Shown here piece after piece: positions 1-7,822 of a stretch of 64,000 nt of DNA. Positions within the stretch are counted from its first letter, which is position 1. Each line of letters starts with the position of its first letter. The DNA lies in the NCBI GenBank assembly GCA_947177635.1, contig CAMWVQ010000002.1, positions 62,001 to 126,000 of the forward strand, given 5' to 3'. Below the pieces are notes generated by a model that was not told the DNA's origin, did no database searches, and saw only the letters and a program-made list of their open reading frames with translations. The DNA is from an uncultured Porphyromonadaceae bacterium (GTDB taxonomy: Bacteria > Bacteroidota > Bacteroidia > Bacteroidales > Muribaculaceae). A program made the translations under genes and the position numbers.

Positions 1-1
1 G

Positions 2-829
2 ATTGTCAACAACTACACCCTGACAGCGGATGCCGGCCAGTGGTTCTACAATGACGCCCGCGATTATCCCAAGGCGGCCGAGGCCTGGAAACTCTTCATC
101 AATCTCCCCAAGGATGAACGTTTCGCCAAAGCCGGTCTGAAAGCTCAGCCCGACACTATCGTTGGCATGTATGAGTTCTACACCGGTTGCGCCTACTCCC
201 TGGCAAACGACCCTGCCCCTGCTCTTGACAGCTTCCTCGAAGCCATCAGACTCGGTTACAACAAGAAGGAGGCATATGATTATGCCATCACCTCCGCGAC
301 TCAGACCAAAGACCTTGCCAAGGCTGCTGAAATCGCGCAGGCTGCCTATGAGATTTATCCTGAGAACAGCTATCTCGGAACAATCATCAACAACTACCTC
401 GACAAGAAGGAGTATGACAAGGCTTCCGAGCTTCTCGACCCTTATATCGCCAAAGACCCCAACAACGGCCAGGTTTATTTCCTCAAAGGAATCATACTCG
501 ACCAGCAGGGTAAGAGCGACGAGGCCAAGGCTCTCTACAAGAAGGCCATCGATCTTGACGCCAACAACGCCAACGCCCTCTTCCAGTATGCCTACAAGCT
601 CTGCCAGGAAGCAGACGCCATCGACCAGAATGAGGGTGCCAACATTTCCCAGGCTGATTACGAGAAGTTCTGCCAGGAGCGCACCTTCCCCCTCTACCGT
701 GAGGCTGCCGGTTATCTCGAAAAGGCTTATCAGATCAACGAGAACCTTACCGATTGCCTGACCCTGTTGCGTTCGATTTACTACAAGGTCGGCGACGAGG
801 CCAACCTGGAGCGCGTGAGGGCAATGTGA
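2..829 (+). CDS. TPR-repeat protein, 3' part
   Basis: The reading frame is open from the first base of the window and ends in TGA at 829, so only the C-terminal ~275 residues are visible. The translation contains helical tetratricopeptide repeats; the clearest unit has the pattern of a gain of a lysine-rich helix followed by 'A-x-Y-x-K-A-I-D-L-D-x-N-N-A-N-A'. TPR proteins are protein-protein interaction scaffolds; no catalytic domain is seen in this part. A strong hairpin follows the stop, so this gene ends its transcription unit. The partner and cellular role cannot be told from the fragment. Confidence 0.85.
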   Translation: MVNNYTLTADAGQWFYNDARDYPKAAEAWKLFINLPKDERFAKAGLKAQPDTIVGMYEFYTGCAYSLANDPAPALDSFLEAIRLGYNKKEAYDYAITSATQTKDLAKAAEIAQAAYEIYPENSYLGTIINNYLDKKEYDKASELLDPYIAKDPNNGQVYFLKGIILDQQGKSDEAKALYKKAIDLDANNANALFQYAYKLCQEADAIDQNEGANISQADYEKFCQERTFPLYREAAGYLEKAYQINENLTDCLTLLRSIYYKVGDEANLERVRAM

Positions 830-892
830 TTACCGGGCGTGATTCCCGGCACGACAGTTGACGGGGATTACCGCCAATGATTTAACCCCAAA

Positions 893-930
893 GGGCGGCC
901 TCCGGATTCGGAGGCCGCCCTGATGTTTAT
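893..930 (+). terminator. Intrinsic terminator after TPR gene
   Basis: A perfect GC-rich stem (GGGCGGCCTCCG, loop, CGGAGGCCGCCC, 893-920) is followed by a T-rich stretch. It lies 64 bases after the TPR stop codon and before the next gene. Confidence 0.8.
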
Positions 931-964
931 TACAACCCCAAGCCTGTAACATACCATATAGCCG

Positions 965-1525
965 ATGGAAATAATGATAAAGAATATGGTCTGCCGCCAT
1001 TGCATACGGGCGGTGGAGACCATCCTGGGAAAACTTGGAATCAAGAACGCCGAGATAATGCTCGGAGTCGTCAGGATACCGGATGAGGAGCTTGAGAAGG
1101 TATCCCTTGAAACGCTCGACAAGGAACTGGTGGCCGACGGATTTGAAAGGATTTCAGACCGAAACGCCATGATTGTCGAGAACATCAAGAAGACCATTAT
1201 CCGACATGTGAGAATAGAACGTGAGTGTCCGCTCAACCTCTCGGCATGCCTTGAGAAGCATATGGACATAACGTATGACACAGCCAGCCGCATATTCTCC
1301 GCCCAGGAAGGCCGGACAATCGAGAAATACTTCATAGCCCAGAAAATTGAGCTTGTAAAGGAGCTGATGGGATACAATCAGATGAGCATAAGCGAAATCG
1401 CCGACATGGCCGGCTACTCTTCGGTATCGCATCTTTCGCGCCAGTTCAAGGAGGTAACAGGGCTTACCCCTTCGCAATATATGCGCCAGGGAGAAAACGC
1501 CCGTCAGCCTATTACCCAGGTCTGA
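965..1525 (+). CDS. AraC-family regulator with N-terminal heavy-metal-binding-like domain
   Basis: The first ~70 residues resemble an HMA (heavy-metal-associated) domain: a M-V-C-R-H-C motif (Cys10, Cys13) in the usual metal-loop position, followed by a beta-alpha-beta pattern. Residues ~105-180 form an AraC-type double helix-turn-helix, with 'ISEIADMAGYSSVSHLSRQF' and the family signature 'TGLTPSQY'. At 186 residues it is much shorter than sugar-sensing AraC proteins. The layout suggests a metal-responsive transcription factor that senses a soft metal (copper or zinc) through the Cys pair. A Cu/Zn-type permease with its own HMA domain lies at 42513; before the prophage inserted, it would have been only ~2 kb downstream. 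The regulatory link is inference. Confidence 0.8.
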   Translation: MEIMIKNMVCRHCIRAVETILGKLGIKNAEIMLGVVRIPDEELEKVSLETLDKELVADGFERISDRNAMIVENIKKTIIRHVRIERECPLNLSACLEKHMDITYDTASRIFSAQEGRTIEKYFIAQKIELVKELMGYNQMSISEIADMAGYSSVSHLSRQFKEVTGLTPSQYMRQGENARQPITQV

Positions 1526-1625
1526 GGACCGCTGTAACTCAGTTGGCCCTCTCCCCTAAAAAAAATATGAGAAAAACACACCTCGGGTTGTTACAACAGG
1601 CCAATCCTCCCGTTATATTGGTGAA

Positions 1626-2132
1626 ATGAGATCCGACATACTGACATCCACATTTATGCGTTTCAGAGCCAGGCTCCACGGCATCGCCGCGGGGATTGCA
1701 GGCTCTGACAACGCCGAGGATGTGCTCCACGACGCTTTTTGCCGCCTATGGTCAAAGCATCCCGACATCGGAGATGAATCGGAGGCGATGAAACTCAGTT
1801 ACACGGCTGTCCGTAATTCCGCCATCGATGTGTTCCGGTCAAACCGGGCGCATCCCAGGATAGAGGTGGAAGAACTTGCCGGGATGTCTGCCGAAGATGA
1901 GGAGTCTGTCGCCTCAAGAGAGAGGGAAGCCACATATGAGGCGGTATTGGCGCTCAGCCGCAAGGTGTTGAACCAGACTCAATATACCATCTTCCGCCTC
2001 CACGACATAGAGGGAGCCGCCTATCCGGAGATTGCGGAATCTCTCGGAATGACTCAGGAGAATGTCAGGATGACTCTGAGCCGTGCCCGAAAGGCCATCC
2101 GCGAACTTTACCGTAGAACCAACCTCGACTGA
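1626..2132 (+). CDS. ECF-type sigma-70 family RNA polymerase sigma factor
   Basis: 168 residues, the size of an ECF sigma factor, with only regions 2 and 4. Region 2 includes 'AEDVLHDAFCRLW' followed by the promoter-melting segment. Region 4 ends in a helix-turn-helix, 'AESLGMTQENVRMTLSRARK'. It binds core RNA polymerase and directs it to a small regulon. The gene is followed after 4 bases by an anti-sigma-like membrane protein, then by a secreted protein and an outer-membrane barrel gene, a layout suggesting envelope sensing. A near-palindrome GTTGTTACAAC lies ~35 bases upstream and could belong to the promoter; that is not shown. Confidence 0.9.
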   Translation: MRSDILTSTFMRFRARLHGIAAGIAGSDNAEDVLHDAFCRLWSKHPDIGDESEAMKLSYTAVRNSAIDVFRSNRAHPRIEVEELAGMSAEDEESVASREREATYEAVLALSRKVLNQTQYTIFRLHDIEGAAYPEIAESLGMTQENVRMTLSRARKAIRELYRRTNLD

Positions 2133-2136
2133 ACAT

Positions 2137-2634
2137 ATGAACCGCGACAATATATCCCTGCCACAATTGCTTCGACAGATTGAACTATACTTCGACTGTT
2201 CGCTGACAGACGCCGAAGAATCGGAGCTGAGAAACCTCCTTGCCTCGACCGCCCATAGACATCCCTCCATAGATGAGGCCAGGGCGGTGATGGGATTCCG
2301 TCGACGGGAGTCTCCGTCGGCAGGCAGGAAGGCTGATGTCCGCAAGTTGTGGTTGCCTGTGACCGGGGTCGCTGCGGCGGTGGCGGCAGTTGTCTCTCTG
2401 GCTACGGTCTTCCTCTATTCCCCGGGACTGCATACCGTGGATTCCACCTGCATAGCCTACATAAACGGAGAGGTGGTTACCGATGAGGAAGCCGTCATGC
2501 GGCAGCTGACCTCCGACATGAGGGAATTCGGTGATTGCGCGGTGGATGTCCACAAGGATTTTTATGATGAACTTGAAGAGGCATTCCCGGTGATTGACGA
2601 CTATGAGTCGGAAAACCTCCTTATTGAAAATTAA
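2137..2634 (+). CDS. Probable membrane-bound anti-sigma factor
   Basis: Start chosen at ATG 2137, 4 bases after the sigma-factor stop; a longer in-frame start exists inside the sigma gene but would overlap it by 50 bases. The 165-residue product has an N-terminal cytoplasmic helical region (~residues 1-65), one hydrophobic span ('VTGVAAAVAAVVSLATVFL', ~70-90) and an acidic C-terminal domain. This is the layout of anti-sigma factors that hold an ECF sigma factor at the membrane until an envelope signal arrives. No zinc-anti-sigma Hx3CxxC motif is visible, so the assignment rests on topology and gene order. Confidence 0.6.
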   Translation: MNRDNISLPQLLRQIELYFDCSLTDAEESELRNLLASTAHRHPSIDEARAVMGFRRRESPSAGRKADVRKLWLPVTGVAAAVAAVVSLATVFLYSPGLHTVDSTCIAYINGEVVTDEEAVMRQLTSDMREFGDCAVDVHKDFYDELEEAFPVIDDYESENLLIEN

Positions 2635-2657
2635 ACAACCCAATATTCAACAACATT

Positions 2658-3122
2658 ATGAAACGTATCCTGTTGACAACCCTGGTGATGCTCTTGGTGT
2701 CCGTCGGAGCTATGGCCCAGTCAGGGTTGCAGATAAACCGAATCTTCGGGGGCAAATATGGAAACGACCCATCGGTGACGGAGACGATGATGAGCGGCGA
2801 ACAACGGTTCCTGCGCAACAACCACCTCTCCAATTTCGCCACCTTCAAAGGTAACGCCAAGACTTATGCCTCCATCATTCAGCCGCTGGTGCTTGCCGAC
2901 GGGGCGCAGGCGGTGGGCCGCAATGTCCGTTACAAGGACGGAAAACTGCAATACGCCTTCTTCATGCTCAAGCCATCCTCTGTAAATGGCCGCAAACTCA
3001 ACCGCTATCTTTACTACATATACAACACGAAGCCTGCCGAACCTGTGGTGATGGTCATATATTTCGACGGAACCCTTTCAAGAAACCAGGCTGACCTCCT
3101 TGTAAGAAAATTGTCAAAGTAA
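2658..3122 (+). CDS. Small secreted protein of the ECF operon
   Basis: 154 residues with a clear Sec signal peptide (MKRILLTTLVMLLVSVGAMA, then Q-S), so the mature protein is periplasmic or extracellular. The rest is a small mixed alpha/beta domain with no catalytic motif that I recognise. It may match one of the small Bacteroidales DUF families associated with ECF sigma operons, but I cannot assign one with certainty. It sits 23 bases after the anti-sigma-like gene and 26 bases before the barrel gene fragment, so the four genes probably form one operon. Confidence 0.65.
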   Translation: MKRILLTTLVMLLVSVGAMAQSGLQINRIFGGKYGNDPSVTETMMSGEQRFLRNNHLSNFATFKGNAKTYASIIQPLVLADGAQAVGRNVRYKDGKLQYAFFMLKPSSVNGRKLNRYLYYIYNTKPAEPVVMVIYFDGTLSRNQADLLVRKLSK

Positions 3123-3148
3123 AACATTCATCACAAAAAACAGCTATT

Positions 3149-3173
3149 ATGTTTCGTAAAATACTGCTCTCTT
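3149..3173 (+). pseudogene. 5' fragment of outer-membrane barrel gene interrupted by prophage
   Basis: ATG at 3149 opens M-F-R-K-I-L-L-S, a typical signal-peptide n-region and start of the hydrophobic core. The frame then runs into the phage left end and stops at 3229 after 26 codons. Joining base 3173 to base 41308 restores MFRKILLSFALVIPASALLA in frame, a complete signal peptide, continuing into the barrel protein that ends at 42356. The interruption is therefore in codon 9 of the original gene. Confidence 0.85.
3169..3173. repeat. Target-site duplication, left copy (CTCTT)
   Basis: CTCTT here matches CTCTT at 41303-41307. Five-base duplications are typical of Mu-family transposition. The final T might belong to the phage end instead, which would make it a 4-bp duplication; both readings restore the same host sequence. 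Confidence 0.8.
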
Positions 3174-3182
3174 ATAATCCGC

Positions 3183-3243
3183 AAAACGAAATGTTACTGG
3201 ACTTCAAAACGAAGCGATACAAACTTTAAAACGAAATGTGCCT
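3183..3243 (+). repeat. Left-end transposase-binding-site array
   Basis: Three direct copies of an AAAACGAA-centred motif start at 3183, 3206 and 3228, 23 and 22 bases apart: AAAACGAAATGT, AAAACGAAGCG and TTAAAACGAAATGTGCCT. The third matches the right end (41186-41203) perfectly over 18 bases in inverted orientation. The second matches 41282-41292 over 11 bases. Sites about 22 bases long, repeated asymmetrically at the two ends, are the hallmark of MuA-type transposase binding. Confidence 0.75.
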
Positions 3244-3249
3244 TTGAAT

Positions 3250-3293
3250 ATCACCCCACAACACCTGACAATAGGGATGTAGGGTGATTTTTA
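3250..3293 (+). terminator. Rightward terminator just inside the left phage end
   Basis: ATCACCC (3250-3256) pairs with GGGTGAT (3282-3288) and is followed by a T run to 3292. The T run is on the plus strand, so it would stop transcripts entering from the host ECF operon rather than the phage late operon, which reads leftward. Confidence 0.55.
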
Positions 3294-3330
3294 TTTGATG
3301 ATTTCCAAATAATTTTCCATTGCGTTTGAT

Positions 3331-3858
3331 TTATTTCCTGAATTTCTTGATGAGCCATATCACGGCGATGCAGACCACGGCCCCGACGGCCCCGAGGGCG
3401 AAGCCGCCGAAGTCCATCTTTATAGCCTCCCAGCGCGACAGCTCCCGCTCCACGGGGTATGGCACCGGGCGGTCGCGCCAGACGATGCTGTCGCGCTCGT
3501 GGGACTTCACCGGCACCTGCGCCGGAAGCTTGCCGGGCTTGTTGGCGAGGGTGTGGTGGAGCCGCCCCAGGGAGTCGAGCCACGCGTCCGACTCGGCCAC
3601 GCCGGTCTCCAGGTGGCTCGCCGGGTTGGTGGTCACGTTCGACGCCGACTGCGCCGGGACTTCCACCTCAACCTCCACCGTGTCGATTCTCTCGACGTAG
3701 CGGGTCTGTATGACCGTCTGGGCCTCCATCGGTACGTAGACCTTGCGGGCGCATCCGGGCAACAACGCCGACAGCGCGAGTGTCATCAGCACCGCCGAGG
3801 CCAGCAGAGCCACGTTGCGCAGCATCAGCCACCCCCTGTTCGATGATTGCTTATCCAT
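3331..3858 (-). CDS. Spanin-like lysis lipoprotein with C-terminal membrane anchor
   Basis: Start at 3858 chosen because it gives a normal signal sequence and overlaps the endolysin stop by 8 bases. The 175-residue product begins with a charged region, then a hydrophobic core ending in the lipobox 'LLPGC', so the mature N terminus should be lipidated. A periplasmic region rich in acidic and Val residues follows. The C terminus is a single membrane span ('GAVGAVVCIAVIWLI', ending in basic residues). Lipid anchor at one end and inner-membrane span at the other is the topology of unimolecular spanins (T1 gp11 type), which join the two membranes in the last step of Gram-negative lysis. It directly follows the endolysin gene. 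The family assignment is by topology only. Confidence 0.65.
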   Translation of the reverse strand: MDKQSSNRGWLMLRNVALLASAVLMTLALSALLPGCARKVYVPMEAQTVIQTRYVERIDTVEVEVEVPAQSASNVTTNPASHLETGVAESDAWLDSLGRLHHTLANKPGKLPAQVPVKSHERDSIVWRDRPVPYPVERELSRWEAIKMDFGGFALGAVGAVVCIAVIWLIKKFRK

Positions 3859-4450
3859 AGTTGAATCCTCCATAGACGATTGCGTTGACGCGGTTGCGCC
3901 ACCCATTGAGGAACCTTGCCTGCGAGGGGTTGCGTCTGGCGATACCCTCAAGGAAGTCCAGACGGGCGGTTTTGAGCTTGGCGAACAATGCGCGGGGTTC
4001 GGCCTTGTTGACCGCCGAGAGTGTCGCGGGGCCGACAACGCCGTCAGCCGCCACCCCGAGCGTCCGCTGCGGCACCTTTATGCCGTACGTGCCCGAATGC
4101 CACACGAAATCCACGAGCATGTTGGCCACCGACTGGTCGTTTATCCTGTCGGCTTGCCACTTGTCCCAGAACATTCCCTTGAGGATGTCGAGCCAGTCGG
4201 CGTAAGGCATCCCCTTGAGGTCGGAGGTGGTGGTCGTGTGGATGCCCTTGCGTCGGCGGTAGGCGGCATACGTCGAGAGGGTGACGCCGCACATGGTCGG
4301 GCCTCCCGCGTCACCGGGGACAACCGCGTAGGCGTTCTTCATCTCCTTCGCCTTGGCGAACATCCTCCCGGGGGGCAGGGTGAGGTGCTGCGTCGGCAGT
4401 CCCACCTCGAAATGGAGGATGAAAGGAATCAGGTTCTCAAAGTTCGCCAT
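3851..4450 (-). CDS. Endolysin, glycoside hydrolase family 108 type
   Basis: 199 residues. The N-terminal ~100 residues match the GH108 lysozyme-like domain: a Glu in 'HFEVGL' (Glu15, probable catalytic acid), then 'GDAGGPTMCGVT', the conserved glycine-rich segment of the family, and the 'WDKWQADRI' helix. The C-terminal half ('VPQRTLGVAADGVVGPATL') is a peptidoglycan-binding-3 type domain. It would cut the glycan strand of the cell wall. No signal peptide is present, so release needs a holin or equivalent, not identified here. It precedes the spanin-like gene in the same operon, forming the phage's second lysis cassette. Confidence 0.85.
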   Translation of the reverse strand: MANFENLIPFILHFEVGLPTQHLTLPPGRMFAKAKEMKNAYAVVPGDAGGPTMCGVTLSTYAAYRRRKGIHTTTTSDLKGMPYADWLDILKGMFWDKWQADRINDQSVANMLVDFVWHSGTYGIKVPQRTLGVAADGVVGPATLSAVNKAEPRALFAKLKTARLDFLEGIARRNPSQARFLNGWRNRVNAIVYGGFNYG

Positions 4451-4853
4451 CTTCCACCTCCTTTCCCCCGTTTGCTTGCGTGGTCAACGCATCCCTGGCC
4501 CTGAGCTTGCACTCCTCGACGTAGGCGTTGTATTCCGCGAACTCGTCGACAGCGGGGCCGGACAGGGCCTCACCCTCATTGATAGGCGCGGGAGCCATCA
4601 GGGCGTTGAGCATCTTGCGTTGTATCGCGAACTCCTCAGACTCGGAGTAACGCTCGCGCACAAGCGATGCCACCATCTCGTCGTATTGCGCCTTGGTGTA
4701 GGCCGGGGCCGAGTCAACCTCCTCCCAGTCCCCCACGCTGCCGGGGGCGACCGGGGCCTTGGTGGCATAAATGTCGGTGTCCTTGAGATGGAGCCGTTTG
4801 CCGGGGTCGGCCACAAGCTCCACCATCCCGTTTTTCAGTTCTCTTGTTTCCAT
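4437..4853 (-). CDS. Phage protein of unknown function, tail-fibre operon
   Basis: 138 residues starting at ATG 4853, 8 bases after the upstream fibre gene; it overlaps the endolysin start by 14 bases. The sequence is acidic and predicted largely helical, with no membrane span or known motif. The N terminus ('LKNGMVELVADPGKRLHLKD') resembles short beta-rich segments found after phage fibre genes. Its position right after the fibres suggests a fibre-assembly or tip protein, but nothing in the sequence proves this. Confidence 0.6.
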   Translation of the reverse strand: METRELKNGMVELVADPGKRLHLKDTDIYATKAPVAPGSVGDWEEVDSAPAYTKAQYDEMVASLVRERYSESEEFAIQRKMLNALMAPAPINEGEALSGPAVDEFAEYNAYVEECKLRARDALTTQANGGKEVEDGEL

Positions 4854-4861
4854 TTGTCTTG

Positions 4862-5992
4862 TCAGTCTTTGGTTGTGAATGTGATGTTCTTTCCGGCATC
4901 CGCCGCGTCCACGGGGAGCCGCATCCACTTCGCCAGCTCCTCCTCAGTAAGGGCGGCGGCTGCCGGGTTGGACGTGTCCCCGGTGAGCTTGGCGTAGGTG
5001 TCCGGGTGCAGGGTGATGGTGAACGCCGCCATCCCGGGCTGGGTCTTGGCGATGATGCCCTGCAATGAGGCCAGGGATATGAGCGGGGAGTCGGCCAGCG
5101 AGAAGCTGTGGGCGTAGACGCTGCCGTAGACCACAAGGGTCTCCAGAGCGGAGCAGCCTTGGTATGCGTTCGCGTAAGAAGCACCGGCCGCCATCGGGGA
5201 ATACAACGTCACTTTCCGCAGTCTGGAGCATCCGAGGAAACAGGAATTCCCGGGAATGAGGAGAGACGCGTTGACTACTTCCACGCGGGAGTATCTGAAC
5301 GTGTGTGGGCAGGTGGTGACACCTGTGTGGATACGGTGAGGCAGGTGCGTCCGGATGTTGCAGTTCGCATACAGGTTGGTGCGGTTGTCATTGGTCATCA
5401 CCCCGGCGGCGTAGACCGCCCGGGCCTCGGCGTATGACATCCCCAGCCCGTTGCAGACATACATCTCCGGGGGGTCGGCGCCCTCCTTGACCGAGCAGCC
5501 CGCCGACTTCCACAGTTCGCGGAACGCAAGCTCCGGGGCGTTGGCGATGGCCCGCGCCTGGGCGGCGGTGACGGCCCCGGCACTGGTCTGCGAGGACATC
5601 GGGAACGGCACGGTTTCCCCGCTGCCGTCGTTGAGCGTTGTAGTCAGCTCCACGGTGTCTCCGTCAGCGGAGACGCCAACGCCGCCGAGTGAGCGCGTCG
5701 CCACTCCTTGGGCCTCGTCGAGCCTGCGCCCGATGTCGGCCAGCCGCGCGGCCAGCTTCTCGTCGTCGGTCAGCCCTTCGAGGAATCCCAGTATCTCCCG
5801 GAAGTTCTCGATGGCCGAGGAGTCGTCGGTCTCAAGCAGCGTGTCGAGCGTCCGTTCAAGGGCCTCAATCCTCGCGCCGGAATCCCCGAGTATGGACTCG
5901 CGCAGCTCCTCCGCGCTGACATGCCCCAGGCTGTCCTTGTCGGCGTATGTGAATATGCCGTGGTCAGGCAGTGGCGTGGTCTTCTGTTCCAT
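4862..5992 (-). CDS. Tail-fibre protein with leucine-rich-repeat-like C-terminal half
   Basis: 376 residues from ATG 5992. The first ~120 residues are helical with heptad-like patterns ('RIEALERTLDTLLETDD', 'DEKLAARLADIGRRLDEA'), suggesting a trimeric stalk. Residues ~215-330 carry irregular BspA-type leucine-rich units such as 'NSCFLGCSRLRKVTLYSP' and 'AYQGCSALETLVVYGS'. LRR domains of this kind occur in bacterial adhesins and in phage receptor-binding proteins. The gene follows a second LRR-bearing fibre gene at 6299. The likely role is host-surface recognition; the receptor is unknown. Confidence 0.65.
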   Translation of the reverse strand: MEQKTTPLPDHGIFTYADKDSLGHVSAEELRESILGDSGARIEALERTLDTLLETDDSSAIENFREILGFLEGLTDDEKLAARLADIGRRLDEAQGVATRSLGGVGVSADGDTVELTTTLNDGSGETVPFPMSSQTSAGAVTAAQARAIANAPELAFRELWKSAGCSVKEGADPPEMYVCNGLGMSYAEARAVYAAGVMTNDNRTNLYANCNIRTHLPHRIHTGVTTCPHTFRYSRVEVVNASLLIPGNSCFLGCSRLRKVTLYSPMAAGASYANAYQGCSALETLVVYGSVYAHSFSLADSPLISLASLQGIIAKTQPGMAAFTITLHPDTYAKLTGDTSNPAAAALTEEELAKWMRLPVDAADAGKNITFTTKD

Positions 5993-6272
5993 TGTCCTCC
6001 GCTTTTGGGTCGGTGTCACTGGCCGCCTCCATGGCGGCTATCATCTGCCTCACATCCTCGGGGGCCGCAGCGAGGGCGGCCTCGCGCTGGGCGGCGAGTA
6101 TCTCCCCGGCCTCCCCGGCGGTTATCTCGCGCCAGTTCTCCGGGGAGTCGGTGGCCGCGAGGTAGACGGTCTCGGTCACGGCGCGGTCTGCGATGGGAAC
6201 CTCCGCGGCCTGTGTAAGGAAATGCCCCTGGTCGGCGTGGAGGACTCGGGTGGTGTAGCCTGTCTGTGTCAT
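5964..6272 (-). CDS. Small tail-fibre-associated protein
   Basis: 102 residues from ATG 6272. The N-terminal half is a short beta-like segment; the C-terminal half is an Ala/Glu-rich helix. Its end overlaps the start of the downstream fibre gene by 29 bases, and it begins 26 bases after the upstream fibre gene, so translation of the three is probably coupled. Small proteins in this position often attach to or help fold fibres. No family was recognised. Confidence 0.55.
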   Translation of the reverse strand: MTQTGYTTRVLHADQGHFLTQAAEVPIADRAVTETVYLAATDSPENWREITAGEAGEILAAQREAALAAAPEDVRQMIAAMEAASDTDPKAEDNGTEDHATA

Positions 6273-6298
6273 ATGTCTTGGTGTTTGATGGTTCTGGT

Positions 6299-7822
6299 TT
6301 ATGCCAGGGTGATGCCCTTGGCGGTTATGGCCGCCAGCTCCTCGGCGGTCAGGCGGTTCCTGACGGTGGCGTACAGCTTGACGGTTATGGGGGCCAGCCC
6401 GGCAGCCGCCCGGTCGTGGGAGTCGGTGAGCAGGGTGTCGACGAGCGACTTGCGCGCGTCGGGATGCTCCGGGGTGTCCTCTCCCCAGTAGCGGGCGTGG
6501 GTGAAGTCGTAAATGGCGCAGCGGCCCTTGCCGAGGTTCAGGATGCGGATGAAGCGCAGCTTCGGGAAGTAGTTGTATGACCACAGGAAGTTTGTGGCAT
6601 CAGAGACCGAGGCGAAGTCAAGCCCCTCTATGCGCTCCGGCGCATTGGTCGATGTGACCCCGTGCAGGAAGCCGTTGACAGTGGTGACACTGCCCCACAT
6701 TGACATGTCGGGGATGACTGCCGGCACCACCGTGTTCCACTCGAAGAACGAAGACAACGCTGAGACATCGTTGAACTCCAGCCTCGGCATGGCCGACACC
6801 TTGGTCTGAAAGAACAGGCCGCCGAGATTGACCTTCGGCGCGGAACTCTTGAAAGTGTACGCGCTGAAGTCAGGGTCGAGGTTCGGGCAGTTTGAATACA
6901 AGGTGTTTATCGACGTGCTTGCCTTGAAGTCGGTAATCACGGGCCTGGTGATGGCCGTCCCCGTGAAGGTCTGGTCGAAAGTCGCCGTGTCAATGAAAGA
7001 GAAGTCTATCTCCGAGAGCTTGTAGTCCTGTTTGAAATTGCTGAGGAAACGTGTGCATTTCGGGTAATCAAGATGCGGCAATATCTCAAGCTCTGGCAGG
7101 AAGCCGGTCATCCCGCCATTGCCGCCGGTCAAGGAGGAGAAGTCGAATGCGGGGAGCCTCCTCAGCGGACATCTCGCGCTCGTGCCGTCGTAGAACGGCA
7201 GTTTCGCCGTCACCACATTTGACGTGTCTATCAACGGCATATACCGCAGGTTGGAACAACCGCCCCACGCCTGCGATATGCTCTTGACGTTGGAGGTGTC
7301 AATCTTGGGGAACACGACGAGCCGGGTGTCGCCATTCCAGGTGTTGTTCAATGTGGTGGTCTCCGGATTCCACGCGTCAAGGATTCCCCTTGCGTAGTCG
7401 ATGTCGGCCATCGTCAGGGCCGGGACGTCCTCGACGCACTCCTCAATCTCGACGTGCGTGTAGCCGATGGAGGCCAGCCCCTCGCGCAGGGCCACCGCGC
7501 CCGGGGCCTTGTCGCGCCCTAAGCCGGAGACGAGTCCGGCGGCCTCCTCCGTGGGGTAGCCGATGGCCACCAGTCGGGATATGAGGCACGGCTTGACCGT
7601 CAGCTCCCAGCGGAGCAGCGACAGGTCTTCCTCCGCGAGGGCGAGTTCTCCGAGCCGCCTGTCGTGGGCGTCGAGCCTCGTGCCAAGCTCCTCCCTGACC
7701 GACCGCGCCTGCTCCCGGGCGTACCGCTCCATCCTCCCGTAGTCGGTCTCCTCGGGGATGACAAGCTCGTGGCGCGAGCCGTCGGCCACGGGTATCATTA
7801 TTTTCTTGAGATGTTCCTGCAT
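6299..7822 (-). CDS. Tail-fibre / adhesin protein with BspA-type leucine-rich repeats
   Basis: 507 residues from ATG 7822; an upstream in-frame start lies inside the preceding gene. The first ~130 residues are charged and helical. From ~140 the protein contains BspA-type units: 'DTSNVKSISQAWGGCSNLRY', 'IDTSNVVTAKLPFYDG' and later 'DFASVSDATNFLWSYNYF'. The DTSNV repeat is typical of bacterial surface LRR proteins and binds host-cell or bacterial surfaces. It ends in a mostly helical domain with 'VDTLLTDSHDRAAAGLAPIT'. This is the best candidate for the phage receptor-binding fibre. Confidence 0.7.
   Translation of the reverse strand: MQEHLKKIMIPVADGSRHELVIPEETDYGRMERYAREQARSVREELGTRLDAHDRRLGELALAEEDLSLLRWELTVKPCLISRLVAIGYPTEEAAGLVSGLGRDKAPGAVALREGLASIGYTHVEIEECVEDVPALTMADIDYARGILDAWNPETTTLNNTWNGDTRLVVFPKIDTSNVKSISQAWGGCSNLRYMPLIDTSNVVTAKLPFYDGTSARCPLRRLPAFDFSSLTGGNGGMTGFLPELEILPHLDYPKCTRFLSNFKQDYKLSEIDFSFIDTATFDQTFTGTAITRPVITDFKASTSINTLYSNCPNLDPDFSAYTFKSSAPKVNLGGLFFQTKVSAMPRLEFNDVSALSSFFEWNTVVPAVIPDMSMWGSVTTVNGFLHGVTSTNAPERIEGLDFASVSDATNFLWSYNYFPKLRFIRILNLGKGRCAIYDFTHARYWGEDTPEHPDARKSLVDTLLTDSHDRAAAGLAPITVKLYATVRNRLTAEELAAITAKGITLA

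Noticed and set aside
2083..2136. Longer N terminus of the anti-sigma-like protein
   Set aside because: It would overlap the sigma gene by 50 bases with atypical sequence; ATG 2137 is well placed after the sigma stop.
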